A program made the translations under genes and the position numbers. A DNA stretch of 64,000 nt from Sulfuracidifex metallicus DSM 6482 = JCM 9184 (GTDB lineage Archaea; Thermoproteota; Thermoprotei_A; Sulfolobales; Sulfolobaceae): contig CP135238.1 in NCBI GenBank assembly GCA_032834875.1, forward strand, positions 626,011-690,010, in the 5' to 3' direction. Below are positions 28,775 through 36,405 of this stretch, piece after piece. A model generated the notes under the pieces. It was given only the letters and a program-made list of their open reading frames with translations. It had not been told where the DNA came from and did not search any database. Within the stretch, counting starts at the first letter, position 1. Every line of letters begins with the position of its first letter.

Positions 28775-30649
28775 TCACATCCTCTTAAGGGGCGAAATTC
28801 CGAGTACCCCTAGACCGTTCCTCAATATAGTCTCTACCCCTTTTACAATATAAAGCCTTGTCATTCTCTTACCTTTATCTGGCTCCTGAAGTATTCTTTC
28901 TTTATCGTACCACTTATTGAACGTGTCTGCTAGATGCCTTAGGAATGCTACCAGATCCTCTGGGGCAAGTTCATCGCATGCCTTAGAGAAAACCTCTGGG
29001 AACTTAGACGCCATCATAAGGATTTCACGTTTTTCGTCTACAATGTCTTCATAACTTACGGACCTTTCATCTAATTGTTCTTGGTTCTTGGCTAGAACGT
29101 TGAATGCTCTAGCATACGTATATTGTAAGTATGGACCACTATTCTGCTCAAAGCTTACCACATTATCTACGTTGAACGAAACGGGCTTGTTCGGAGCTAC
29201 AGAAAGTATAGGATAACGAATTGCTGAGTTGACGACTTCATCTACGCTTTCCATAGCTCCCCTCTTTTCCTTAACTTTAGCCTTAGCTATTTCAGTTATC
29301 ATGGTGTAGATTTCGTCTAAAGAAATGTATTTGCCCAATCTACCGCTCATCCTCATACCTTGGAGATTTACCATTCCGTAAGAATAATGAATCAGGTTAG
29401 ATGCTTCCTTTTTAAAACCTGCAAGATATAGAGCAGCCCTAAGTTGAATTTGAGGTATCATCTGCTGTTCTGCTATTACGTTAATTACCTTTGTTGCATT
29501 AAATTGCCTGAACTTTAGCAAAGTATATGCTATATCTCTTGTAGTATAAAGCGTGGTTCCGTCCGAACGCATTAGGACTAGCGGAGGAATCTCTAGACCT
29601 TCAGGAATAGATAGATCTTTCCTAACCTCTTGGTCTACATAGTTTTGTAAGTCTAAAGCCAAAGCTCCTTTATACTCCATCCTAGCTGGAGACGATGAAA
29701 GTGACTTTATAACTTTGCTCACTTCACCAGACCATATAAGATCGCTTTCAAAGTCAAAGGTGTCAAAGGAAATATGAAGTTTATTTAAACTCTCTATGAA
29801 TCCCTCTAATGCGTAACCCACATACTTTCTTACAACTTCCTTGATTTCCTTGTTTCCTCCCTCATATAATTCTATTATCTTTGAAACTTCCTTTTCGTGA
29901 TCTTCTCCCTTCATTGATTCAGCCAAGTTGTCAAAAACTTCAGGCATTCTTTCCCTCAACGAATTCGCTGAGCCGACCATGTCGTCGAGTTTAGATAACT
30001 TTTCCCTACGTTCCTTTTCGTCTTCGGTGTTATCTACTTCCAGTTTCAAACGATAAATTTCCATTATAACATTGGTCATAGCGTAAATCTGTCCTAGCCA
30101 GTAATCCTTCTTTACTCCAGAAGGTGGATCAGGATACCCTAGCTTCTTTAATCCATAGATCAGAATTGCGACTTGTCTCCCCGTGTCATTAACGTAAAAC
30201 CTCACATTAACGTTATGACCCCTTGCTCTAAGCATCCTTGCTACAACGTCTCCTAGAATCGAATTCCTTAAGTGACCTATATGGAGAGGATGTATGGGGT
30301 TAGCGCTAGTGTGCTCTACAACTATGTTTAAAGGAGTCTCTACTTTTTCTATGCCATAATCGTCACCAATGGACATTATAGCCTCATGGAACAAGTTTTT
30401 CTCATCTAAGAAGGTATTAAGGTAAATTCCGCTGATTTCTACCCTACCTATAAGGTTACCTTTTATGGTCCTAAGCTCTTCTATCTTATCTTTATACGAT
30501 TTACTAATTTGAGGCAAGGGAATTGAGAGATCTCCTTGTTCCTTCCTAGGGGGATAGGTAATATATTTTAAAACAGTGCCCTCATCCACCTTGAGAATAA
30601 CGCCTACCGATTTAGCTAGTTCAAATTTGGCATCGCCGATTGGATTCAT
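28775..30649 (-). CDS. argS: Arginyl-tRNA synthetase
   Basis: ArgRS, 624 aa, class I. The HIGH box is HPLHIGHLRNS within NPIHPLHIGHLRNSILGD. The KMSKS position is the degenerate RMSGRLGKYISLDE, normal for ArgRS. NDTGRQ and the DALR anticodon-binding domain at the C-terminus are intact (ILRNGLGVLGISPLKRM). The TGA stop directly abuts tRNA-Arg, so enzyme and a cognate tRNA share a transcript. The ATG lies about 28 nt from an A/T-rich promoter element shared with the divergent gene at 30703. Confidence 0.96.
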   Translation of the reverse strand: MNPIGDAKFELAKSVGVILKVDEGTVLKYITYPPRKEQGDLSIPLPQISKSYKDKIEELRTIKGNLIGRVEISGIYLNTFLDEKNLFHEAIMSIGDDYGIEKVETPLNIVVEHTSANPIHPLHIGHLRNSILGDVVARMLRARGHNVNVRFYVNDTGRQVAILIYGLKKLGYPDPPSGVKKDYWLGQIYAMTNVIMEIYRLKLEVDNTEDEKERREKLSKLDDMVGSANSLRERMPEVFDNLAESMKGEDHEKEVSKIIELYEGGNKEIKEVVRKYVGYALEGFIESLNKLHISFDTFDFESDLIWSGEVSKVIKSLSSSPARMEYKGALALDLQNYVDQEVRKDLSIPEGLEIPPLVLMRSDGTTLYTTRDIAYTLLKFRQFNATKVINVIAEQQMIPQIQLRAALYLAGFKKEASNLIHYSYGMVNLQGMRMSGRLGKYISLDEIYTMITEIAKAKVKEKRGAMESVDEVVNSAIRYPILSVAPNKPVSFNVDNVVSFEQNSGPYLQYTYARAFNVLAKNQEQLDERSVSYEDIVDEKREILMMASKFPEVFSKACDELAPEDLVAFLRHLADTFNKWYDKERILQEPDKGKRMTRLYIVKGVETILRNGLGVLGISPLKRM

Positions 30650-30670
30650 AGAGCAACTATAGGGATTTGC

Positions 30671-30684
30671 CTTTTAATATTTAT
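30671..30684. promoter_or_regulatory. Shared TATA element between argS and the 30703 gene
   Basis: The nearly symmetric A/T block ttttaatatttat is 26-28 nt from ATG 30649 (minus) and about 26 nt from ATG 30703 (plus). A single element may therefore serve two divergent leaderless transcripts. The plus gene also has an AAGGTG ribosome-like site (30692-30697). Confidence 0.4.
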
Positions 30685-30702
30685 CAAGGTAAGGTGTAAA
30701 TC

Positions 30703-30906
30703 ATGAAGAAATTAGTTGAACTCCTAATAGTGGAGGACTTCTCCGGAAATGGAAAGGTTAGCCAAAAGGATTTAGAAGACTTAGTTGAGAAGCTGAAAGA
30801 TGGTTCTGAAGTTATAGTTAATAGAATTCACTTGCCCCTATGGGATAACAAGGAGGAGGGACTACTAGGTCTTCACGTAATAGTGAGAGACGTTGCAGAA
30901 ACGTAA
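30703..30906 (+). CDS. Small hypothetical protein, 67 aa
   Basis: Not recognised. An acidic alpha/beta miniprotein with a predicted amphipathic helix (QKDLEDLVEKLKDG) and strands on both sides. The divergent partner is argS. Its end overlaps the cysteine-containing gene at 30893 by 14 bp, which makes the two a co-translated pair and supports both being real. Confidence 0.6.
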   Translation: MKKLVELLIVEDFSGNGKVSQKDLEDLVEKLKDGSEVIVNRIHLPLWDNKEEGLLGLHVIVRDVAET

Positions 30907-31261
30907 ATGTCCCTTCTTTTCCTCAGGGTTCTGCAATTCTCCGATGTTAGAAAATCCAACGGATTCTGTCACCAACTCTATTAGGTGTTTAGGTAAATAT
31001 GAGTCGTGCAGATATTATGTGAAAAGCGAGGAGAAAAAAGGACTAGAAGAATATGAAATGGAGGAAATTGCCCAGGAGGTGACGTTCTATAAGGAAGCCA
31101 ACTTGTTAAGTGAAGCTATAGATAGTGCATGTGAAAATTACGTCTTAAACAAGCTCGAGGATGGTTTCATAGCCTCATGCAAAAATATGGGAAGAACTCT
31201 AACCAGATCTCAGGCATTTTTATGTAGAAGTTATTGGGAAAGATGTCCCTTCAGAAAATAA
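30893..31261 (+). CDS. Cysteine-rich hypothetical protein, 122 aa
   Basis: Starts at TTG 30893, the only start codon compatible with the N-terminal cysteine region. Four early cysteines (C6, C14, C32, C39: CPFFSSGFC ... RCLGKYESCRYYV) and four late ones (ACENY, SCKNM, LCRSY, RCPF) suggest one or two metal or Fe-S sites around a helical core. The CPFF/CPYY style with a following SCRYY is shared loosely with the gene at 35776. The function is unknown. Confidence 0.62.
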   Translation: MQKRKCPFFSSGFCNSPMLENPTDSVTNSIRCLGKYESCRYYVKSEEKKGLEEYEMEEIAQEVTFYKEANLLSEAIDSACENYVLNKLEDGFIASCKNMGRTLTRSQAFLCRSYWERCPFRK

Positions 31262-31338
31262 TGCAAAGGGACCATCATATAATGGGTCAAAATTGAAACC
31301 ATTTGCCTAATATATTTGCAAAGCTTTATATTTTATTA

Positions 31339-31638
31339 TTATTCTGTTCCCATTTTTGCATACTTTCCGTCATCTAGAAGGGTTAATTTCCCTTTCTCCA
31401 CTAAATCATTTAAAGCTCTTCTTATCTTATCCTCGCTCGCTATTCCAGATAACTTACTATGTAGCTCTTTAAGGTTCATAGATTTCTCATTAAGCAAGTC
31501 CAGAAGTATTTGTTTTAGTTCTTCCTCGTTAGGAGCAGTCATAACTACTACGTCCTTGTCTGAATAAACTACCTTAAGCTTGTCCTCCACGTCATTGTTC
31601 TGAGGAGCCTTTCTACCTCTCTTTCTGGTTTCACTCAT
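31339..31638 (-). CDS. Small winged-helix DNA-binding protein, 99 aa
   Basis: A basic N-terminus (MSETRKRGRKAP) precedes a beta segment and a winged helix (residues 45-99: LLDLLNEKSMNLKELHSKL ... IRRALNDLVEKGKLTLLDDGKY). This is a small single-domain regulator or chromatin protein. The open frame reaches GTG/ATG codons three residues upstream, but ATG 31638 is the likely start. It is convergent with the cysteine-rich gene. No specific family name can be given. Confidence 0.7.
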   Translation of the reverse strand: MSETRKRGRKAPQNNDVEDKLKVVYSDKDVVVMTAPNEEELKQILLDLLNEKSMNLKELHSKLSGIASEDKIRRALNDLVEKGKLTLLDDGKYAKMGTE

Positions 31639-31647
31639 AAGAATCAC

Positions 31648-31988
31648 TACGTTATAGAACCTTCTCTCTTCATCCTTTTAAATATTTTGGAAAAGAATAA
31701 CCTTCATATTTTTACGAGCAAATATATTTAATTAAACTTAAGACCCAACCAAACTATAGGTTTTAGCTTAAGGATTCTTAATGTAGCTAAAATATAATTT
31801 TATAGTATTAATATATATATAAAAATTTGTTCATTTTAAATTAGAGAGTTCGTTTAGCTAACCTTCAACGTTACCTAAACATGAGTTTGGAACTTGGAAC
31901 AGGAAAGTAGATTGACATCCGAAGGTGAAACTTCATATTACATCCTTATATATAGCGTCTCGATGTTAAATTAATAGGCGAAATTAAT
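31648..31988. other. 341-bp AT-rich gap with promoters and a candidate structured RNA
   Basis: This stretch has no convincing gene. Its left third carries the promoter area of the winged-helix gene (minus-strand A/T block at 31675-31685). A very strong TATA-like run lies at 31805-31822, a possible structured transcript follows it, and a second TATA-like element (31946-31954) sits about 35 nt above the TTG of the next gene. A nine-codon ORF at 31881-31910 is too short to support. Confidence 0.5.
31843..31935 (+). ncRNA. Candidate structured RNA or leader (hairpin below strong TATA)
   Basis: About 25 nt below the TATA run, the sequence can fold into GTTTAG (31852-31857)/CTAAAC (31875-31880), a C-C mismatch, TAAC/GTTA and a 7-nt loop CTTCAAC (31863-31869). 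An outer AGTTC/GAACT pair (31847-31851 with 31890-31894) leaves a 9-nt bulge. A small GAAG/CTTC hairpin follows at 31921-31934. It is not a tRNA, and no C/D boxes are present. It could be an independent RNA or the leader of the 31989 gene. Read by eye only. Confidence 0.3.
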
Positions 31989-32342
31989 TTGGAGTACCCT
32001 GACTTCTTGAGGCATGTGGCCAATAAGATAATTTCCCCGACAAATCTAGATGCAAAACGGCTAGATGAAGCTAGAAAGCTCCTTGCAGAAGCCGAGACTA
32101 AGTATAAGTTTTCCTCTTACGGAGGAAATCCCAAGAAGTTAATAGATTACTTACAAAGCCCAGAGTTCATAGAGTTGGTAATGATATTGGGCGTAGACCT
32201 ATCGAAGAAGTTAGTTACTCTAATAAGAGATAGTTATCAGGATGAGGAAATGAAGCAAGTAGCAAACAAGATCATGGAGGAACTAGATGGGTACTCAGAT
32301 ATCGAAGAAAGTAAGGCGATGAAGAATAGGACCTTCTTATAA
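31989..32342 (+). CDS. Hypothetical helical protein, 117 aa
   Basis: Not recognised. Predominantly alpha-helical and acidic, without cysteines or membrane segments. It contains DAKRLDEARKLLAEAETKYKF and a charged C-terminal helix. The start is TTG 31989, with no in-frame ATG before it. It stands alone, convergent with the thermosome gene, and behind the candidate structured RNA. Gene-like codon use and a long open frame support it, but the function is unknown. Confidence 0.62.
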   Translation: MEYPDFLRHVANKIISPTNLDAKRLDEARKLLAEAETKYKFSSYGGNPKKLIDYLQSPEFIELVMILGVDLSKKLVTLIRDSYQDEEMKQVANKIMEELDGYSDIEESKAMKNRTFL

Positions 32343-32490
32343 TAAGACTTCTCTCTCCTCTAATAATATTTTTATTAAGAATAAACGATTAAAAGGAGAA
32401 ATATAAAATATCAAATTACACATCCAAAAAGATTACATGAAAATAGAAATTATATTTTAAAAAAGACCGTGTATACTTAAAGGTCTAATT
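32343..32490. terminator. AT-rich convergent spacer
   Basis: Between the stops of the 31989 gene and the thermosome gene the DNA is nearly all A/T. T runs on the plus strand (32367-32375) and A runs at 32457-32464 (T on the minus strand) fit oligo-T termination of both transcripts. No gene or RNA signature was seen. Confidence 0.4.
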
Positions 32491-34179
32491 TTATTCCATT
32501 CCGCCTGGCATCCCTCCCATTCCGCCTTGTCCTCCCATTCCTCCTTGTCCACCTTGTCCTCCTTGTCCGCCCTTCATTGGAGACGCGGCTATCAGATCGT
32601 CTATCTTCAGTACAGCAGTAGCTGCTTCGGTAGCACTCTTTATCACTTGAGAGGTTACTCTGAATGGCTCTATTACGTTTATAGCTATCATATCGTCGGC
32701 TATCTTACCGTTCATGACGTCTATTCCAGCGTTGACTAGACCTTTAGCATGCTTAGCTCTTAACTCCATTAGGGTGTTTATTGGCTCCATACCTGCTGTC
32801 TCAGCCAATATCGTTGGAACCTCTTCGAGTGCGTCAGCGAAGGCTTCGATTGCCAGCTGTTCTTTTCCTCCAACGGACCTAGCATAGTCTCTTAACTTCA
32901 TGGATAGCTCTAACTCTATTGCTCCTCCTCCTGGAAGAATTACAGGGTCCATGAGTATGTTCCTTAAAGCGTGAAGTGCGTCATTCAAACTTCTCTCGGC
33001 TTCGTCTAGAGCCATGTCATTTGATCCTCTGAGAACTATATTTACTGCTCTCGGGTTCTTTGCTCCTTCAATGAATACCATCTTATCGTTTCCTACTCTC
33101 CTTTCTTCTACAAGCTCTGCATATCCAAGATCCTCTGGAGTCGCGTCGTTTATGCTGCTTATTATCTTAGCTCCTAAAGCTTTCTCTAGCTTCTCGATGT
33201 CGCTTCTCTTTACCCTTCTCACCGCAAGGATACCTTTCTTAGCTAGGAAGTGCTGAGCTATGTCATCTATTCCCTTCTGGCATATTACTACGTTAGCTCC
33301 TAAGGATGCTAGCTTATCTACCATGCTCTTCAAATATTTAGCTTCCTCGTCGAGGAAAGATCTAATTTGATCTGGGCTAGTTATGCTTATCTTAGCAGAA
33401 ATCTCAGGCTTTTCTACCTCTAAAGATGCGTCTAGGACTGCTATTTTAGCTTTTTCTACTCTCTTAGGCATGCCTGGATGAACTACTTCCTTGTCTAGTA
33501 CTAAGCCTTTAACTAGCATGCTATCATTGACATCTCCTCCCTTCTTTTTATCTATCTTTATGAGGTCTATAGATACGTTAAATCCTCCACTTGGAAGTGG
33601 CTCAGCTACAGTGGTTACTGCATCGATTACCATGTTCATTACTTTGTCCATCTCTGCCTGGCTAGCTGATACGAACTTGCTTGACATTGTGGTGTAAACG
33701 ATCTTCCTTAATGTCTCCCTACTGGTTTTAGATGACAAGTCCTTTACATCGACCTTAACTCCCAATTGTGACATTAGCTCTATTGCCTTACCCATAGCTT
33801 TCTTGTAACCATCTATAATAATAGTAGGATGTATGTTTTGATCCAATAAGTTCTCTGCTTTCTCCAAGAGTAGACCAGAAACTACAACTGCGCTGGTAGT
33901 TCCGTCTCCTACTTCTGAGTCTTGTGCCTTAGCTGCCTCCACTAGGAGCTTTGCTGCTGGATGCTGAATCTCCATGTCTTTAACTATTGTGGCTCCATCA
34001 TTGGTTATTGTAACGTCACCAAAGCTGTCTATTAGCATCTTATCTAATCCTCTAGGACCGAGGCTTGACTTAAGCATCTCAGCTAGAGTCCTCGCTGCTA
34101 AAATATTGCTCTTTAATGCATCTTTACCAGATTGTCTATTAGTTCCTTCCTTTAGAAGTACTACTGGTGCACCGGACAT
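32491..34179 (-). CDS. thsA: Thermosome (group II chaperonin) subunit, alpha type
   Basis: A chaperonin subunit of about 562 aa. Family signatures are [32 protein letters not shown] (catalytic Asp), [13 protein letters not shown] and the late IDDLIAA. The close match of [20 protein letters not shown] to Sulfolobales alpha subunits supports that type. The C-terminus is unusual: a Gly/Gln/Met repeat ([21 protein letters not shown]) like the GGM tail of bacterial GroEL, where charged tails are common in relatives. ATG 34179 is favoured by an AGGTGAG site (34184-34190); GTG 34188 is the alternative. Confidence 0.96.
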   Translation of the reverse strand: MSGAPVVLLKEGTNRQSGKDALKSNILAARTLAEMLKSSLGPRGLDKMLIDSFGDVTITNDGATIVKDMEIQHPAAKLLVEAAKAQDSEVGDGTTSAVVVSGLLLEKAENLLDQNIHPTIIIDGYKKAMGKAIELMSQLGVKVDVKDLSSKTSRETLRKIVYTTMSSKFVSASQAEMDKVMNMVIDAVTTVAEPLPSGGFNVSIDLIKIDKKKGGDVNDSMLVKGLVLDKEVVHPGMPKRVEKAKIAVLDASLEVEKPEISAKISITSPDQIRSFLDEEAKYLKSMVDKLASLGANVVICQKGIDDIAQHFLAKKGILAVRRVKRSDIEKLEKALGAKIISSINDATPEDLGYAELVEERRVGNDKMVFIEGAKNPRAVNIVLRGSNDMALDEAERSLNDALHALRNILMDPVILPGGGAIELELSMKLRDYARSVGGKEQLAIEAFADALEEVPTILAETAGMEPINTLMELRAKHAKGLVNAGIDVMNGKIADDMIAINVIEPFRVTSQVIKSATEAATAVLKIDDLIAASPMKGGQGGQGGQGGMGGQGGMGGMPGGME

Positions 34180-34183
34180 CTTA

Positions 34184-34225
34184 CTCACCTAATCCTTGAC
34201 TTCATTAGTATCGGTTATATATAAA
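34184..34225 (-). promoter_or_regulatory. thsA promoter and ribosome-binding site
   Basis: TTTATATATAAC (minus strand, 34225-34214) is a strong TATA box. It predicts a start near 34190, and AGGTGAG (34190-34184) lies 4 nt before ATG 34179. The highly expressed chaperonin gene therefore has a good TATA box and a short leader with a ribosome site. Confidence 0.55.
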
Positions 34226-34299
34226 GTTAACTTTTACTCTAAGTGTAAAGAAGATCTTTTTATGTATAGCTGTATCTGGTAAGTTAAGAAGACTCTAAC

Positions 34300-35016
34300 A
34301 TGGAATGTGAACATTGCAAAAAAAGGGAAGCTATTACTACTGTAGGAGGCAGGAAAGTATGCGATGTATGTGCTAGAAACGAAATTTTGAAGAGAATAAG
34401 AAGAGATGCTGTGTCGAGAAAGGTCTTCGATTATAAGGATAAAATCCTTTTTGCAGAACCAGATTTCTTAAAAGGAGAATCAGAACTATTAAAGGCGATT
34501 TTACTAAAGTCGTGCTACTCTTGTAATTTGGATCCTTATACTTTAGAAATTAGAACTAGTGGAAACAGCATAACAGATAAACTTTGGGAAATTATGAGAT
34601 CAGTCCTAATGAATGCAACGCAAAGGTCTATAAGAAAGATAGTTCTTCCCTTCACCGCAGACTTTTTAATGGCTTATTTAATATATTCGGTTTCTACTGG
34701 AGAAAAAGAATATATATGGCTATTAGATTATAAGAATGATTTTAATGGAATAGAGTTTATAGTTCCCTTCTTTTCTACCTCATGGAAGGAACTTTCTGGC
34801 TTCATGAATAGCAAAACAATTTCTGGAGATAATCTCATGGATTTAATCTTAAACTGGGAAAGGGAAACTCTATCTGAAAACTATGAGTTGTTTCACGCGT
34901 ATTGGAACTCAGCAAACATATTAAAGGGAGATAGAAGGTGTAAAACTTGCGGGGCTTACGTCACCCATGATGACTTATGTCTGAGGTGTTCAAGAGAGAC
35001 GATTTCTCGTCCTTAG
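34300..35016 (+). CDS. Zinc-finger protein, possible degenerate TtuA/Ncs6 relative
   Basis: A 238-aa protein. It starts with a CxxC-x14-CxxC zinc finger (C3, C6, C21, C24) and ends with CKTCGAYVTHDDLCLRC, a second finger. tRNA 2-thiolation enzymes TtuA/Ncs6 have the same frame: zinc finger, PP-loop ATPase domain, zinc finger. Here, after ILKRIRRDAVSRKVFDYKDKILFAEPD, the PP-loop SGGKDS is missing; an internal CxxC (CYSC, about residue 72) and a hydrophobic strand-helix (IVLPFTADFLMAYLIYSV) remain. A catalytically dead paralogue is an inference. Its 3' end overlaps the convergent gene by 56 bp. Confidence 0.6.
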   Translation: MECEHCKKREAITTVGGRKVCDVCARNEILKRIRRDAVSRKVFDYKDKILFAEPDFLKGESELLKAILLKSCYSCNLDPYTLEIRTSGNSITDKLWEIMRSVLMNATQRSIRKIVLPFTADFLMAYLIYSVSTGEKEYIWLLDYKNDFNGIEFIVPFFSTSWKELSGFMNSKTISGDNLMDLILNWERETLSENYELFHAYWNSANILKGDRRCKTCGAYVTHDDLCLRCSRETISRP

Positions 35017-35779
35017 AGAGCACTATTTCGAATACCATATCATTAGGCTGAAAGGTTGACGACGGAGGATAAATAACTCCGTCCTTATAATAAAAGAACC
35101 CACTTTTCACTATATCCTTGAACATGTTCACGTCGAAGGATGCATAGTCCTTCAGTAGTTGCATAACATTCAACTGCTTCTTTACCTCTTTCATGCTCAC
35201 ATCTGAACCGCATACCTTACACGAATAGTCAGGCATGACTGCATTAAAACCACACCTAGGACAAGTGAAAGGTGAAAGAATGCCATACATGTTCCAGTTA
35301 GATCTTAGAATGTCTATTAGGTCTTCTTTTCTCCTCCTCTTACATTCTTCGTATAGCCTTGGAGCTAAGGATATAATTCCTCTTTTAACATTGGAAACTA
35401 CGAACTCCAATTGATCGTCAGTTAGATTCGAGATGTCCTTCATTCTTATTATGTTATATGATACAACTTCCATTAATGAGTCTCTAGAAGCATTTAATCT
35501 ATTTATTATGGTTCTAGACTTCGGCTTGCTTTTCACTTGGCCTACGGCAGCTGCAAATGGATCCTTTATAATTTCCTTGAAATCTTCCCTAGTAAAGTTC
35601 AAATAAGATATTCCTATTGCTGTAATTACTTCATCAAGATATTCGTCCAAAAGTTGGATAGGATCAGTATAGACGTCTTTTTTCTTTGATGCTTTCTTCT
35701 TTCGTACTTTCTCCTTAGGTTCCTCTTTAACTTTTTCTTTATCTGACTTCTTTTGCCTCGGCAAAACCTCTACCTTCAC
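34961..35779 (-). CDS. Zinc-ribbon hypothetical protein, 272 aa
   Basis: A lysine-rich disordered N-terminus (about 35 residues, KKSDKEKVKEEPKEKVRKKK) leads into a helical domain with basic patches (about 40-165). A zinc ribbon, CPRCGFNAVMPDYSCKVCG, lies at about 172-190, and an alpha/beta tail follows. No family is recognised. It overlaps the upstream cysteine protein gene by 4 bp, so the two are co-translated, and they lie beside the candidate origin. A nucleic-acid-related role is plausible from the basic tail and ribbon but unproved. Confidence 0.65.
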   Translation of the reverse strand: MKVEVLPRQKKSDKEKVKEEPKEKVRKKKASKKKDVYTDPIQLLDEYLDEVITAIGISYLNFTREDFKEIIKDPFAAAVGQVKSKPKSRTIINRLNASRDSLMEVVSYNIIRMKDISNLTDDQLEFVVSNVKRGIISLAPRLYEECKRRRKEDLIDILRSNWNMYGILSPFTCPRCGFNAVMPDYSCKVCGSDVSMKEVKKQLNVMQLLKDYASFDVNMFKDIVKSGFFYYKDGVIYPPSSTFQPNDMVFEIVLSKDEKSSLLNTSDISHHG

Positions 35780-36111
35780 ACGTTCTGTGCTAAATCAAGG
35801 AAGTCCATAGGTAGAAGTCTCTTTTTGGACGTTATTTCCTGATATTTGTTGTCTAGGAACGCCATAAAAACAGGGCATGCTTCATATCTTCCATCCCTTG
35901 TACATTTGGTTCCCAAATTTATGAAACATTCTGAGGCCTTTCTGTCATAATACGGGCATAACTTGTAATATGTCTTAGCGCTCTTTATCATCCTTTCAAC
36001 CCATTGTTTCTTATGATCCTTTTTTTCCGCTTCCCTCTCGGCCTTTGCTAGGGCATTGTTTATTTCCTCTTCTGACATTTTTACAGGTTTATTAGAAGAC
36101 AAATAATTCAC
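35776..36111 (-). CDS. Cysteine-motif hypothetical protein, 111 aa
   Basis: A helical N-terminus rich in charge (SEEEINNALAKAEREAEKKDHKKQW) is followed by four cysteines (LCPYYDRKASEC ... KCTRDGRYEACPVF), a likely Fe-S or zinc site of form C-x10-C-x7-C-x8-C. The start GTG 36111 is 28 nt below a minus-strand TATA box (36137-36146); ATG 36078 is the alternative. Stop/start overlap (4 bp) with the 272-aa gene. It is transcribed away from the whiP-side gap. The function is unknown. Confidence 0.62.
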   Translation of the reverse strand: MNYLSSNKPVKMSEEEINNALAKAEREAEKKDHKKQWVERMIKSAKTYYKLCPYYDRKASECFINLGTKCTRDGRYEACPVFMAFLDNKYQEITSKKRLLPMDFLDLAQNV

Positions 36112-36132
36112 CTTTAACTCATTATCAGTAAG

Positions 36133-36217
36133 GATACATTATATACATTACTACTACTACTGTGTTTGTCTTAAAGTTTAACCTGAATTTTTCCTACTTT
36201 AATTTGTATAATGTATC
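36133..36217. repeat. Inverted repeat pair around an AT-rich centre
   Basis: GATACATTATATAC (36133-36146) is matched by GTATAATGTATC (36206-36217) in opposite orientation, with 59 bp between. The left arm doubles as the TATA box of the 35776-36111 gene. The arms could be initiator sites in the candidate origin or operator/promoter elements of divergent transcripts. Confidence 0.6.
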
Positions 36218-36335
36218 ATTCAATCACTATTAAGATTAAAGGCCTAATCACGGAATCAACAATAAAGCAAACCAAAAGTTGTAGTAGATTATATCATAGA
36301 ACAAAACGTACATGACATAAGGAAGAGGACTCATC

Positions 36336-36365
36336 CTAAATAGCTAGATGCTAAATAGCTAGATG
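36336..36365 (+). repeat. Perfect 15-bp tandem repeat
   Basis: CTAAATAGCTAGATG occurs twice in direct succession (36336-36350, 36351-36365), 40 bp from the end of whiP. Each copy contains the small palindrome TAGCTA. Tandem sites of this size beside an initiator gene suggest protein binding, with WhiP the obvious candidate. This is inference. Confidence 0.8.
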
Positions 36366-36405
36366 GAGAAAATGTAAGGAAAAAGGCATTAAGACGAAAA
36401 GTCTC

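Larger units (their letters stand above)
36112..36405. other. Candidate replication origin (oriC3-like) beside whiP
   Basis: A 294-bp AT-rich gap adjoins the WhiP-like initiator gene. It holds a perfect tandem 15-bp repeat (36336-36365), a 12-bp inverted repeat pair (36133-36146 and 36206-36217), a CTACTAC run with its complement GTAGTAG (36279-36287), and A/T-rich blocks. In Sulfolobus the third origin lies next to whiP and is fired by WhiP rather than Orc1/Cdc6. I see no clear Orc-type mini-ORB motif, which fits. Origin activity is inferred from context, not shown. Confidence 0.5.

Noticed and set aside
31863-31869. 7-nt loop CTTCAAC on a 4-5 bp stem, which would read as a UCA (UGA-decoding) anticodon loop
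   Set aside because: No acceptor, D or T arm and no T-loop consensus nearby. The tRNA reading is chance; the hairpin itself is kept as a weak RNA candidate.
36211-36315. 34-codon plus-strand ORF inside the candidate origin
   Set aside because: Short, no ribosome site, lysine/threonine-rich sequence without family signal, and overlapping the inverted repeat. Not supported as a gene.
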